Shown: one piece after another, positions 33,154 to 41,680 of the stretch
How the letters are laid out: each line of letters starts with the position of its first letter
Position numbering within the stretch: the stretch's first letter is position 1
Assembly: GCF_021531715.1 (NCBI RefSeq)
Contig: NZ_JAFBIT010000001.1
Span: 1-64,000 of the forward strand
Direction of reading: 5' to 3'
Length of the DNA stretch: 64,000 nucleotides
From: Anaeromassilibacillus senegalensis
GTDB lineage: Bacteria; Bacillota; Clostridia; Oscillospirales; Acutalibacteraceae
Translations under genes and position numbers: made by a program
Notes under the pieces: generated by a model
What the model was told of the DNA's origin: nothing
Seen by the model: only the letters and a program-made list of their open reading frames with translations
Database searches by the model: none

Positions 33154-34947
33154 ATGTTTCGTTCCAACGTTCTGGTCTGCGGCGGTACAGGCTGCACGTC
33201 CTCGAACAGCGAAAAGATCATCGAAAAGCTGCATGAGGAAATCAGCGCCAAGGGCCTTGATAAGGAAGTCAACGTCGTAAGAACCGGCTGCTTCGGTCTC
33301 TGCGCGCTTGGTCCGATCATGATCGTCTATCCGGAGGGCGCGTTCTACAGCCGCGTTACGCCGGAGGATGTTCCGGAAATCGTTGAAGAGCATCTGCTCA
33401 AGGGCCGTATCGTCAAGCGCCTGCTCTACAAGGAGACAGTCGTCGATGACGATACGACGAAGTCCCTCAACGAGACCAGATTCTACGAGAAGCAGATGCG
33501 CGTTGCGCTGCGCAACTGCGGCGTTATCAACCCTGAGGTGATCGACGAGTACATCGCGCTCGACGGCTATCAGGCCATCGGCAAGATCCTCACCGAGAAG
33601 ATCCCGCCCCAGCAGGTTATCCAGACCATGCTCGATTCCGGCCTCCGCGGACGCGGCGGCGCGGGCTTCCCGACCGGTCTGAAGTGGAAATTCGCGGCGG
33701 CAAACGCTGCCGACCAGAAATATGTGTGCTGCAACGCCGACGAGGGCGACCCGGGCGCGTTCATGGACCGCTCCATCCTCGAGGGCGACCCGCACAGCGT
33801 CATCGAAGCGATGACGATCGCCGGTTATGCAATCGGCGCAACACAGGGCTATATCTACATCCGTGCCGAGTATCCGATCGCGGTCAAGCGCCTGCAGATC
33901 GCCATCGGCCAGGCAAGAGAGTACGGCCTGCTCGGCAAGAACATCTTTGATTCCGGCTTCGATTTCGACATCGAGCTCCGTCTCGGCGCTGGCGCGTTCG
34001 TCTGCGGCGAGGAGACAGCGCTGATGACCTCCATCGAGGGCAAGCGCGGCGAGCCGAGATGCCGTCCGCCGTTCCCGGCACTCAAGGGTCTGTTCCAGAA
34101 GCCGACCGTCCTCAACAACGTTGAGACCTATGCGAACATCCCGCAGATCTTCCTCAAGGGCGCAGACTGGTTCCGCAGCATCGGCACCGAGAAGAGCCCC
34201 GGCACGAAGGTCTTCGCGCTCGGCGGCAAGATCAACAACACCGGCCTCGTTGAGGTTCCGATGGGCACCACGCTCCGCGAAGTCGTCGAAGAAATCGGCG
34301 GCGGTATCCCGGGCGGCCACAAGTTCAAGGCTGCGCAGACCGGCGGCCCGTCCGGCGGCTGCATCCCGGCGTCCCTCATCGATACGCCGATCGACTACGA
34401 CAGCCTGATCGCCATCGGTTCCATGATGGGCTCCGGCGGCCTGATCGTCATGGACGAGACGACCTGCATGGTCGATATCGCGAAGTTCTTCCTCGAGTTC
34501 ACCGTCGACGAATCCTGCGGCAAGTGCACACCGTGCCGTGTCGGCACAAAGAGATTGCTTGAGATCCTCAACAAGATCACAAGCGGCAAGGGCACGCTTG
34601 AGGATATCGACAAGCTCGAAGAGCTCTGCTACTACATCAAGGAGAATTCTCTGTGCGGTCTCGGCCAGACAGCGCCGAACCCGGTTCTCTCCACACTCAA
34701 ATATTACCGCGACGAGTACATTGCACACGTTACCGAGCATCGCTGCCCGGCGGGTGCATGTAAGGCGCTCACGAATTACGTCATCGATGCAGACAAGTGT
34801 AAGGGCTGCACGCTCTGCGCACGCAACTGCCCGGTCGGCGCTATTTCCGGCAACGTCCGTCAGCCGCATACCATCGATACGCAGAAGTGCATCAAGTGCG
34901 GTGTCTGCCGTGAGAAGTGCAAGTTCAACGCGATTGAGAAGAAATAA
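33154..34947 (+). CDS. hydB: Electron-bifurcating hydrogenase subunit HydB (NuoF-like)
   Basis: A 597-aa flavoprotein that oxidises NADH. An N-terminal thioredoxin-like [2Fe-2S] domain (CGGTGCTSSN, TGCFGLCALGP) precedes the FMN/NADH core (GLRGRGGAGFPTGLKW, NADEGDPGAFMDR, EETALMTSIEGKRGEPR) with its [4Fe-4S] set (ESCGKCTPCRVG). Two C-terminal [4Fe-4S] motifs follow (CKGCTLCARNCP, CIKCGVCREKC). This is the bifurcating HydB layout. AAGGAGG precedes the ATG. Confidence 0.97.
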   Translation: MFRSNVLVCGGTGCTSSNSEKIIEKLHEEISAKGLDKEVNVVRTGCFGLCALGPIMIVYPEGAFYSRVTPEDVPEIVEEHLLKGRIVKRLLYKETVVDDDTTKSLNETRFYEKQMRVALRNCGVINPEVIDEYIALDGYQAIGKILTEKIPPQQVIQTMLDSGLRGRGGAGFPTGLKWKFAAANAADQKYVCCNADEGDPGAFMDRSILEGDPHSVIEAMTIAGYAIGATQGYIYIRAEYPIAVKRLQIAIGQAREYGLLGKNIFDSGFDFDIELRLGAGAFVCGEETALMTSIEGKRGEPRCRPPFPALKGLFQKPTVLNNVETYANIPQIFLKGADWFRSIGTEKSPGTKVFALGGKINNTGLVEVPMGTTLREVVEEIGGGIPGGHKFKAAQTGGPSGGCIPASLIDTPIDYDSLIAIGSMMGSGGLIVMDETTCMVDIAKFFLEFTVDESCGKCTPCRVGTKRLLEILNKITSGKGTLEDIDKLEELCYYIKENSLCGLGQTAPNPVLSTLKYYRDEYIAHVTEHRCPAGACKALTNYVIDADKCKGCTLCARNCPVGAISGNVRQPHTIDTQKCIKCGVCREKCKFNAIEKK

Positions 34948-34965
34948 GGAAGGAGTGTGTAAGAC

Positions 34966-36705
34966 ATGGATATGGTAAACATTAAGATCAACGGCATGTC
35001 CTACGAGGTCGCTGCCGGCAGTACGATCCTCGAAGCCGCAAGAGAAGCCGGAATCGACATTCCCACCCTTTGCTTCTTAAAGGACATCAACCAGATCGGC
35101 GCATGCCGTATGTGCATGGTCGAGGTCAAGGGCGCGAGATCGCTCGTCGCCGCGTGCGTATATCCGGTAAACGAGGGCATGGAGGTCTTCACCAACACCC
35201 CGAAGGTGCAGAAGTCCAGAAAGATGACGCTCGAAATGCTGCTCTCCGTCCATGACAAGAAGTGCCTCTCCTGCAAGAGAAGCGGCACCTGCGAGCTGCA
35301 GAAGCTCTGCAACGACATGGGCATTTCCGATGAAAACCGCTTTGAGGGCGCTGTCCCCGCGGGCAAGAAGGATTATTCCACGCTGCATCTCGAGCGCGAT
35401 AACGCGAAGTGCATCCTCTGCCGCCGCTGCGTCGCTGCCTGCCAGCAGCAGCACGTCGCCGTCATCGGCGCGAACAACCGCGGCTTTGATACCGAGATCG
35501 GCTGTGCTTTCGAGCAGCCGCTCAGCTACGTGTCCTGCGTTTCCTGCGGCCAGTGCATCAATGCCTGCCCGACAGGCGCGCTCACCGAGAAGGACTGCAC
35601 ACAGGATGTCATCGACGCGATCAACGATCCGGATAAGATCGTCATCGTGCAGACCGCTCCGGCTGTCCGCGCTGCGCTCGGCGAGGAGTTCGGCATGCCG
35701 ATCGGCACAAACGTCGAGGGCAAGATGGTCGCTGCACTGCGCCGTCTCGGCTTTGACAAGGTGTTCGATACGGACTTCGGCGCCGACATGACCATCATGG
35801 AGGAAGCCACCGAGTTTATCGACCGCGTGAAGAACGGCGGCAAGCTGCCGATCATCACCTCCTGCTCGCCCGGCTGGGTCAAGTTCTGCGAGCATTACTA
35901 TCCGAACCTCACCGAGAACCTTTCCTCCTGCAAGTCTCCGCAGCAGATGGCCGGCGCGCTCATTAAGACCTGGTACGCCGAGAAGGAAGGCATTGACCCG
36001 TCCAAGATCGTTTCCGTCTCCGTCATGCCGTGCGTCGCGAAGAAGTTTGAGATCATGCGTAACGATGAAGCGGCGGCAGGTCTGCCGGACGTCGACATCT
36101 CGATTTCCACCCGCGAGCTTGCCCGTATGATTAAGATGGCACAGCTCAACTTTGCAAGACTGCCCGAAGAGGACTTTGATCCGGCGATGGGCGTTTCCAC
36201 CGGCGCTGCGACGATCTTCGGCGCAACGGGCGGCGTGCTCGAGGCTGCGCTCCGTACGGCGGCCGACGTGCTCGAGGGCACCGATCATGCGAACGTGGAG
36301 TACAAAGAAATCCGCGGCACCCAGGGCTTCAAGGAAGCCATCTATAAGGTTGCCGGCATGGATGTTAAGGTTGCGGTTGTCAGCGGCCTGAACAATGCGA
36401 ACGAGCTGCTCTCGAAGATCGAGAAGGGCGAGGCGGATTACCACATCGTCGAAGTCATGTGCTGCCCCGGCGGCTGTGTCAACGGCGGCGGTCAGCCGAT
36501 TCAGCCTTCCTCCGTCCGCAGCTTCACGGACATCAAGGCGCTCCGTGCAAAGGCGCTCTACGACGAGGACGAGGCCAAGACGCTCAGAAAGAGCCACCTC
36601 AACCCGGTCGTGCATGAGTGCTACGAGTGGATGGGCGGACCTGCAGGCTGCCATAAGGCGCATGAGATCCTCCACACCACGTATGTCAAGCGCGACAGAT
36701 TCTAA
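34966..36705 (+). CDS. hydA: Electron-bifurcating [FeFe]-hydrogenase catalytic subunit HydA
   Basis: A 579-aa hydrogenase. An N-terminal plant-type [2Fe-2S] domain (1-78), a His-ligated [4Fe-4S] motif (HDKKCLSCKRSGTC) and two [4Fe-4S] motifs (CILCRRCVAAC, CVSCGQCINACP) lead to the H-cluster domain with intact L1 TSCSPGWVKF, L2 MPCVAKKFE and L3 CCPGGCVNGGGQP. The C-terminal HECYEWMGGP...HTTYVKR is the small-subunit-like tail. Consistent with group A3 bifurcating enzymes that use NADH plus reduced ferredoxin. Last gene of its operon. Confidence 0.97.
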   Translation: MDMVNIKINGMSYEVAAGSTILEAAREAGIDIPTLCFLKDINQIGACRMCMVEVKGARSLVAACVYPVNEGMEVFTNTPKVQKSRKMTLEMLLSVHDKKCLSCKRSGTCELQKLCNDMGISDENRFEGAVPAGKKDYSTLHLERDNAKCILCRRCVAACQQQHVAVIGANNRGFDTEIGCAFEQPLSYVSCVSCGQCINACPTGALTEKDCTQDVIDAINDPDKIVIVQTAPAVRAALGEEFGMPIGTNVEGKMVAALRRLGFDKVFDTDFGADMTIMEEATEFIDRVKNGGKLPIITSCSPGWVKFCEHYYPNLTENLSSCKSPQQMAGALIKTWYAEKEGIDPSKIVSVSVMPCVAKKFEIMRNDEAAAGLPDVDISISTRELARMIKMAQLNFARLPEEDFDPAMGVSTGAATIFGATGGVLEAALRTAADVLEGTDHANVEYKEIRGTQGFKEAIYKVAGMDVKVAVVSGLNNANELLSKIEKGEADYHIVEVMCCPGGCVNGGGQPIQPSSVRSFTDIKALRAKALYDEDEAKTLRKSHLNPVVHECYEWMGGPAGCHKAHEILHTTYVKRDRF

Positions 36706-36724
36706 AATTTAAGGTGTAGTTTTT

Positions 36725-36762
36725 GGGCCGCCGCGGAGAGTTGCTTCGCTGCGGCCCTTACC
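36725..36762 (+). terminator. hydA operon terminator
   Basis: GGGCCGC (36725-36731) pairs with GCGGCCC (36751-36757), followed after TTACCC by TTTTT. Confidence 0.7.
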
Positions 36763-36769
36763 CTTTTTA

Positions 36770-36816
36770 AAAGAAAATCACCTGTCCCCAAAGATACAGG
36801 ACAGGTGATTTTCTTT
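36770..36816. terminator. Bidirectional terminator between hydA and the glycosyltransferase
   Basis: An 18-bp perfect stem AAAGAAAATCACCTGTCC / GGACAGGTGATTTTCTTT with an 11-base loop. T-runs on both strands. It ends 10 bases from the converging gene. Confidence 0.88.
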
Positions 36817-36825
36817 AATCAGGAT

Positions 36826-37941
36826 CTATACAAAAGTTTCAAGGAGTACACAAATGTTATCGGCGGCGTTGGGATCGATCGTCTCCGCCTGCATGCACTG
36901 CATCTTGCACCGGATATCCGGTTTCTGCAGCCGCTGCACAGCCGGAAGCAGCTCGCTTTTCGGGTGCTGCACCGAAATCGACATGCCGTTTTCGGAGAAA
37001 AATGCGGCGTTGCGCGATTCACAGCCGGGGATTGGGGTGATATGGATCAGGGGAATGCGGGCCACGGCGCTTTCAGAAGAGGAGAGTCCGCCGGGTTTTG
37101 AAATGAAGATGTCACAGGCTGTGAGATAGGCTGCCATCTCTGTGGTGCTTCGCAGCAGGCGGAGCTGCGCATGGCCGCCGTATTGCTCGCGAAGCCGCTG
37201 AAACAGCGTTTCGTTGTTGCCGCAGAGAACGACCAGCTTGGCTTTCATATTCTGCGAGAGGTACGGCAGAAGCGTTTCGATGGCCGTTCGCAGACCGCCG
37301 GCGCCGATGCTGCCGCCGGAGAGCAGCAGATATTGGCCGTCCGGAGCAAGCTGCAGACGCTGCCTGGCCTCGGATTTCGTGAGCCCGTTCCGGAAAGCCT
37401 TGCGGACAGGAATGCCGAAGGCGCGCAGCTTCTCGGCTGGGATCCCGCGCGCGGTGAATTCCGCGTTCAGCTTTTCGGAAGGCGTGATATAGAAATCGCA
37501 TTCGGTTTCTTCGGTGAAGGGAATGCAGGTGTAATCGGTTGCAATGAAAATGTTTTTCGGCACGGAAAGTCCGTTATGGCGCATGTGCGTCAGAATCTCA
37601 GCCGGAAAGACGTGCGTGGAAACGATCGCGTCGAAATGATGCGCTTCGAGATAGCGCTGCATGTACGGCACCATTTTACCGTTGATGTGATATACGGGCG
37701 AGCGTACCGGCAGGCGGCGATAGACATTGCCGAGACCATATACAGCGCCGAACAGAGCGGGACTCTTCTGCACGAGTCCGATATAAGCGCGACCCACACG
37801 CTCGGCCAGCGCGTCACTTACGAGCTGGTATGGATCCAGACGGGTGACGCGGTGTCCGCGCTCGATAAGCGCTTCCGCAACGGCCTCTGCAGCCGTGTTG
37901 TGTCCGCCTCCTGTGCCGCAGGAAAGAATCAGTGCTTCCAT
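36826..37941 (-). CDS. MGDG-synthase-like UDP-sugar glycosyltransferase (GT28)
   Basis: A 371-aa GT-B enzyme. LSCGTGGGHNTAAEAVAEAL is the N-terminal glycine loop of MGDG synthase/UgtP; IVSTHVFPAE, SGGSIGAGGLRT and SKPGGLSSSESAVARIPLI form the donor site. It should add a sugar from UDP-sugar to diacylglycerol at the inner membrane face. ATG at 37941; GTG at 37947 is the other in-frame option. Its start lies inside the 3' end of the PlsY-like gene, so the two lipid genes are coupled. Confidence 0.88.
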   Translation of the reverse strand: MEALILSCGTGGGHNTAAEAVAEALIERGHRVTRLDPYQLVSDALAERVGRAYIGLVQKSPALFGAVYGLGNVYRRLPVRSPVYHINGKMVPYMQRYLEAHHFDAIVSTHVFPAEILTHMRHNGLSVPKNIFIATDYTCIPFTEETECDFYITPSEKLNAEFTARGIPAEKLRAFGIPVRKAFRNGLTKSEARQRLQLAPDGQYLLLSGGSIGAGGLRTAIETLLPYLSQNMKAKLVVLCGNNETLFQRLREQYGGHAQLRLLRSTTEMAAYLTACDIFISKPGGLSSSESAVARIPLIHITPIPGCESRNAAFFSENGMSISVQHPKSELLPAVQRLQKPDIRCKMQCMQAETIDPNAADNICVLLETFV

Positions 37942-38546
37942 GCCCACTTCACCTCAAAGCGTGCCTTTTCCTCGGCACTCAAAAGCAGCTTGACCGTCAC
38001 GAGTACGGCGATCAGCAAATAACCGAAGACCGTGCAGCGCTCCGGGACAAACCAGACAGTCAGCAGAGCGGAAACAAAATATGTTGCGAGCGTCCGGTAA
38101 TAATGCGGGTCGATACGGAGAATCAAGGTGAAGAACAGAAACGCCCCGGCGAGAAAAGCAAACGGAAGCGGCTGCGGAAACAGGCCGAGCAGACAACCGA
38201 AGGTTACCGCGATGCCTTTTCCACCGTGCAGCGGACAGAAAACAGGGCAAATATGTCCGAGAACCGGCGCGGCCATGACCAATGAAAGCGAAAGGGAGGG
38301 GGCGGGCTGCGGTTCCACATTCAGATACAGGAAGACAGGCAGGAATCCCTTGAGCAGATCGCCGCACAGCGCGAAAACGCCGCACCAGAAACCGCCGTAC
38401 AGAAAGGCGTTCATGGTGCCGGGATTGCGGTCCGTACCGTCCTGCGTCACATCGTGCTGCTTAAACAACAGGCCTCCAAGCCGTGCAAACAGGATGCTGC
38501 CCAGAAGATAACCGAACAAAATATAGAAAATATCCCGTTTCAACAT
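37929..38546 (-). CDS. PlsY-like acylphosphate:glycerol-3-phosphate acyltransferase, divergent
   Basis: A 205-aa membrane protein with about five to six helices. GHICPVFCPLHGGKGIAVTFG is a good match to PlsY motif 2. Motif 1, usually GSGNIGATN, here reads DGTDRNPGTMNAF, so it is a diverged paralogue. PlsY makes lysophosphatidic acid. Pairing with a glycolipid synthase suggests a separate glycolipid branch. GGGGAAAAG precedes the ATG at 38546. Longer frame to 39467 is not coding. A dedicated minus-strand promoter shares its -10 with that of the divergent TetR gene. Confidence 0.8.
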   Translation of the reverse strand: MLKRDIFYILFGYLLGSILFARLGGLLFKQHDVTQDGTDRNPGTMNAFLYGGFWCGVFALCGDLLKGFLPVFLYLNVEPQPAPSLSLSLVMAAPVLGHICPVFCPLHGGKGIAVTFGCLLGLFPQPLPFAFLAGAFLFFTLILRIDPHYYRTLATYFVSALLTVWFVPERCTVFGYLLIAVLVTVKLLLSAEEKARFEVKWAWKH

Positions 38547-38571
38547 CTTTTCCCCACATTTCACAGCTGTC

Positions 38572-38600
38572 TTGACAAATGCCGACAAAAACATTATAAT
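38572..38600 (+). promoter_or_regulatory. TetR gene promoter
   Basis: TTGACA (38572-38577), 17-bp spacer, TATAAT (38595-38600): perfect consensus. Confidence 0.9.
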
Positions 38601-38621
38601 TGGAGCATTGACACTTGTCAA
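38593..38621 (-). promoter_or_regulatory. PlsY-glycosyltransferase promoter, overlapping the TetR promoter
   Basis: Minus-strand TTGACA (38616-38621), 17-bp spacer, TATAAT (38593-38598). It shares four bases of its -10 with the TetR -10 on the other strand, so the two promoters cannot be used at once. Confidence 0.85.
38608..38621. promoter_or_regulatory. TetR operator candidate
   Basis: TTGACA-CT-TGTCAA dyad. It covers the -35 of the lipid operon and the start site of the TetR gene, a position where a TetR dimer would repress both. Confidence 0.7.
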
Positions 38622-38660
38622 GATTAAGAGCGAAACTTGGACATAAAGGGGAGAATGTCT

Positions 38661-39206
38661 ATGTATCAGGGCTCGAATCCGACGGCCCTGCAGTCGCAGA
38701 GCATGATCATCCAAGCGCTTTTGGCGCTGATGCAGGAAGAGCCGTTTGCGAAGATCACCGTGAAAGCGATTTGTGCGCGCGCCATGGTTTCCCGCCAGAC
38801 CTTCTATTCGCTGTTCGACAGCAAGGAGGAGGTCATTGGACTGCATCTGGACAAGCTCTTTGAAATCTACCGGGAGCGCTTCCTGCGGGAGGAGCAGAGC
38901 TGCACCATCCGCTCGCTCTGCGATTCCATCGTTTCCTGCCTGGTCGAACAGAGGGAGATCGTCAAGCTGATCGTTGATAACCGGCTCGATACGATCGCGA
39001 AGGAAAAAACGGAGAGCTATCTTTCCCAGCTTGTCGCGCTGTTCCGTACGCCGGAGCGCGAGGATATGGATTATGCGATCGCGTTCATGGCGGGCGCCTT
39101 GATGAATGTGACCGCCCTTGCCGTTCGCCGCAACGATTTCGGCGACGGCAAAAAGATATCCGCCCTGATCGAGCAAATCATCACGGGCCGCTATTTTATC
39201 CTGTAA
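38661..39206 (+). CDS. TetR/AcrR family regulator
   Basis: A 181-aa regulator. N-terminal HTH: MIIQALLALMQEEPFAKITVKAICARAMVSRQTFYSLFDSKEEV is classic TetR. The C-terminal ligand domain (about 70-181) resembles the TetR_C_8/DhaS-like group. ATG at 38661 preferred, with GGGGAG 7 bases upstream; ATG at 38655 is too close to that site. Divergent from the PlsY/glycosyltransferase pair, which is its likely target; the ligand may be a lipid or acyl species (inference). Confidence 0.9.
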   Translation: MYQGSNPTALQSQSMIIQALLALMQEEPFAKITVKAICARAMVSRQTFYSLFDSKEEVIGLHLDKLFEIYRERFLREEQSCTIRSLCDSIVSCLVEQREIVKLIVDNRLDTIAKEKTESYLSQLVALFRTPEREDMDYAIAFMAGALMNVTALAVRRNDFGDGKKISALIEQIITGRYFIL

Positions 39207-39212
39207 GCACAA

Positions 39213-39245
39213 AAAGCACCGCGTGGGTTTTCCATGCGGTGCTTT
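39213..39245. terminator. Terminator between TetR and DUF1349 genes
   Basis: AAAGCACCGCGTGG pairs with CCATGCGGTGCTTT around GTTTT; A-run and T-run flank it on both strands. Confidence 0.85.
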
Positions 39246-39285
39246 GGTTCTCTGCGCGGATGACAGAGGATAAACCGGATTGGCG

Positions 39286-39897
39286 TTACGCTTCGTCCGG
39301 CGCCTGACCGTCGTGCGCTTTCCAGGCACATTCCGTGATCTGCATATCCGTAAACACGGCTGTAAACGAGGAATCTTCCGGGCTGCAGGCATAAATACCG
39401 AAGCGGATTTTCCCGCCGCCTTCCCAGAGGTGGCACACACGCATCTGGATGAAGGTCTCTCCGTCATAAGAGCATTCGATGCAGTAATCGTCCTCTCTGC
39501 GGCTGAGTCGATACCACATGGTCTTCACGTCCGCAGGAATCGCAGTCGTGGCCCAGTCCGAATATCCCTTGTTGGTCACGACGGACCCAAGATGTTGGAA
39601 CTGCTCGTTTTCGTATTCTACGGAACCCTTCAGCCAGTTCTCGCTGTCCAAATACAGGACAATCCCGCACTGGTCAAAGCGGTGATGACTTTCGGTGAAA
39701 TCCGTTTTGACAATGAACGAGAAAAACTTCTCGTCGGTTTCCATCTGCAGCACAGGCGCGTTGTCATTTCGGAAATGATAGTAGGTTCTCTGCCACAGGT
39801 CGGTGTGCGGGTTGGTCGTTATGGTGATCCTGCCGTCCTCGACCTGATAATCCTGCGGCGCTCTGGTCCATTCCAAACGATTCACATCAAAAAACAT
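39286..39897 (-). CDS. DUF1349 domain protein (concanavalin A-like fold)
   Basis: A 203-aa cytoplasmic beta-rich protein of the DUF1349 family (jelly-roll; yeast Ee1/'regulation of enolase' group). Motifs typical of the family are TDLWQRTYYHFRNDNAPVL, FDQCGIVLYLDSENWLKGSVEYE, SVVTNKGYSDWAT and RFGIYACSPED. Ligand may be a glycan but is unknown. ATG at 39897 used. It starts 50 bases after the DUF1846 gene on the minus strand, so they may share a transcript. Confidence 0.87.
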   Translation of the reverse strand: MFFDVNRLEWTRAPQDYQVEDGRITITTNPHTDLWQRTYYHFRNDNAPVLQMETDEKFFSFIVKTDFTESHHRFDQCGIVLYLDSENWLKGSVEYENEQFQHLGSVVTNKGYSDWATTAIPADVKTMWYRLSRREDDYCIECSYDGETFIQMRVCHLWEGGGKIRFGIYACSPEDSSFTAVFTDMQITECAWKAHDGQAPDEA

Positions 39898-39947
39898 AGT
39901 CCGCTTCCTCCTCAAGCTGGATACCGGCACATGTCGTGCGGTTTTGA

Positions 39948-41432
39948 TTATTTGTGATAGAGGTTGTTGTTCTCGTACGTCGCCTCGCAGGTAATGTTCA
40001 TGCCAAGGCGCTTGAAGACGCTGTCGTCGACGGTAGAGAGAATAACCGAGGAGTGTACGTCGCAGCCGGCCAGCGCGTCGAGCTTCTGCATCGCGCGCAT
40101 CGCGTTCTCATCGGTCGCTGCGGAAATCGCGAGCGCGACGAGCATCTCGTCGGTGTGCAGGCGCGGGTTGCGGCTCTGCATGTAGTCGGTCTTGAGCGTC
40201 TGAATCGGCCCGATGACCGTGGGAGAGATCAGCTTGATCTCGTCCGGAATACCGGCCAGCGCCTTTAAGGCGTTCAGCATGGCGGCGGAGGAAGCGCCGA
40301 ACAGAGCGGAGGTGCGCCCGGTCACAACGGTGCCGTCGGGCAGCTCAATGGCGGCGGCCGGCTCGCCGGTGCGCTCTGCAACTTCGAGCGCCGCCGGTAC
40401 AACTGCGCGGTTCTCCGGCTCGATGGCCAGCGTGCGCATCAGAATCTCGATCTTCTGCATCTCCGCGTCGTTGGTGAGGCCCTGCCGCACAAGGCACGCT
40501 GCCTTGAAGTAGCGACGGATGATCTCCTGCTTCGATGCCTCGCGGCAGGCTTCGTCGTCGATGATCGAAAGGCCAGCCATGTTGACGCCCATATCCGTCG
40601 GGCTCTTGTACGGGCACTCGCCGTAGATGCGCTCGAAAATCGCGCGCAGCACCGGGAAAATCTCCACGTCGCGGTTGTAGTTGACCGTCGTCTTGCCGTA
40701 CGCTTCGAGGTGGAACGGGTCGATCATGTTCACGTCGTTGAGGTCGGCAGTCGCCGCCTCATACGCGAGATTCACCGGGTGCTTTAAGGGCAGATTCCAG
40801 ATGGGGAACGTCTCAAATTTGGCATAGCCCGCCTTGATGCCGCGCTTGTGCTCGTGGTAGAGCTGGGAAAGGCAGGTGGCCATCTTACCGCTGCCGGGGC
40901 CGGGCGCCGTGACGACGATGAGCGAGCGCGTCGTCTCGATGTAGTCGTTGCGGCCGTAGCCCTCGTCGCTGACAATCAGCTTGAGATCGGACGGGTAGTT
41001 CGGGATGCTGTAATGGCGGTAAACCTTGAGCCCGAGCGCCGTCATGCGCTGCTGGAAGATTGCCGCGGAGGGCTGGTCGGCATACTGGGTCAGCGCGATG
41101 CTGCCCACATACAGGCCGAAATCGCGGAAAATATCGATGAGGCGGATGACGTCGGTGTCGTAAGTGATGCCGAGGTCGCCGCGACGCTTATTCTTTTCGA
41201 TGTCGTTGGCGTTGATTGCAATGACGATCTCCGCCTGATCTTTCAGCTCGAGAAGCATCTTGATCTTATTGTCCGGCTCAAAACCCGGCAGCACGCGCGA
41301 AGCATGGTAGTCGTCAAACAGCTTGCCGCCGAATTCAAGGTAGAGCTTGCCGCCAAACTGCTCAATACGCTCGCGGATGCGCTCCGACTGGAGGCGGATG
41401 TACTTCTGGCTGTCAAAACCGATTTTTCTCAT
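39948..41432 (-). CDS. DUF1846 domain protein
   Basis: A 494-aa cytoplasmic protein that matches the DUF1846 family along its whole length: [19 protein letters not shown] start, [38 protein letters not shown] (P-loop-like GPGSGKM) and [20 protein letters not shown]. Structures exist for the family, but the reaction is unknown. The GPGSGK motif suggests nucleotide binding. ATG at 41432 preceded by AAAGGGGAA. Own consensus-like promoter on the minus strand. Confidence 0.88.
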   Translation of the reverse strand: MRKIGFDSQKYIRLQSERIRERIEQFGGKLYLEFGGKLFDDYHASRVLPGFEPDNKIKMLLELKDQAEIVIAINANDIEKNKRRGDLGITYDTDVIRLIDIFRDFGLYVGSIALTQYADQPSAAIFQQRMTALGLKVYRHYSIPNYPSDLKLIVSDEGYGRNDYIETTRSLIVVTAPGPGSGKMATCLSQLYHEHKRGIKAGYAKFETFPIWNLPLKHPVNLAYEAATADLNDVNMIDPFHLEAYGKTTVNYNRDVEIFPVLRAIFERIYGECPYKSPTDMGVNMAGLSIIDDEACREASKQEIIRRYFKAACLVRQGLTNDAEMQKIEILMRTLAIEPENRAVVPAALEVAERTGEPAAAIELPDGTVVTGRTSALFGASSAAMLNALKALAGIPDEIKLISPTVIGPIQTLKTDYMQSRNPRLHTDEMLVALAISAATDENAMRAMQKLDALAGCDVHSSVILSTVDDSVFKRLGMNITCEATYENNNLYHK

Positions 41433-41522
41433 GAATTCTGTTCCCCTTTCGTATTCCTCAAATGTGTCCCTCAAATAAGAAAAACGGGCGAAACCGAGAT
41501 GCCCGTTGAAAAATCCGTTACC

Positions 41523-41551
41523 AGTATAGCAAATCCCGCGTGGTTTTTCAA
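41523..41551 (-). promoter_or_regulatory. DUF1846 gene promoter
   Basis: Minus-strand TTGAAA (41546-41551), 17-bp spacer, TATACT (41523-41528). Confidence 0.75.
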
Positions 41552-41567
41552 GAGATTTCGCGAGATA

Positions 41568-41596
41568 TTGTCAGGGGAAAAGGAAAATGGTATAAT
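41568..41596 (+). promoter_or_regulatory. Promoter of the GTPase-Rae1 gene
   Basis: TTGTCA (41568-41573), 17-bp spacer, TATAAT (41591-41596). Confidence 0.8.
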
Positions 41597-41680
41597 GGCG
41601 ATAAGGCATGATCGGAAAGCAAACTTGATGTTTGCATGTAATGGTTTGGCGAACAGATCGGCGGCAGAAGGAGTTCACAG

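Noticed and set aside
32779-34869. Long minus-strand frame opposite hydB
   Set aside because: Shadow of a GC-rich coding gene; hydB motifs on the + strand are unambiguous. The same holds for 35077-36675 and 60608-62389.
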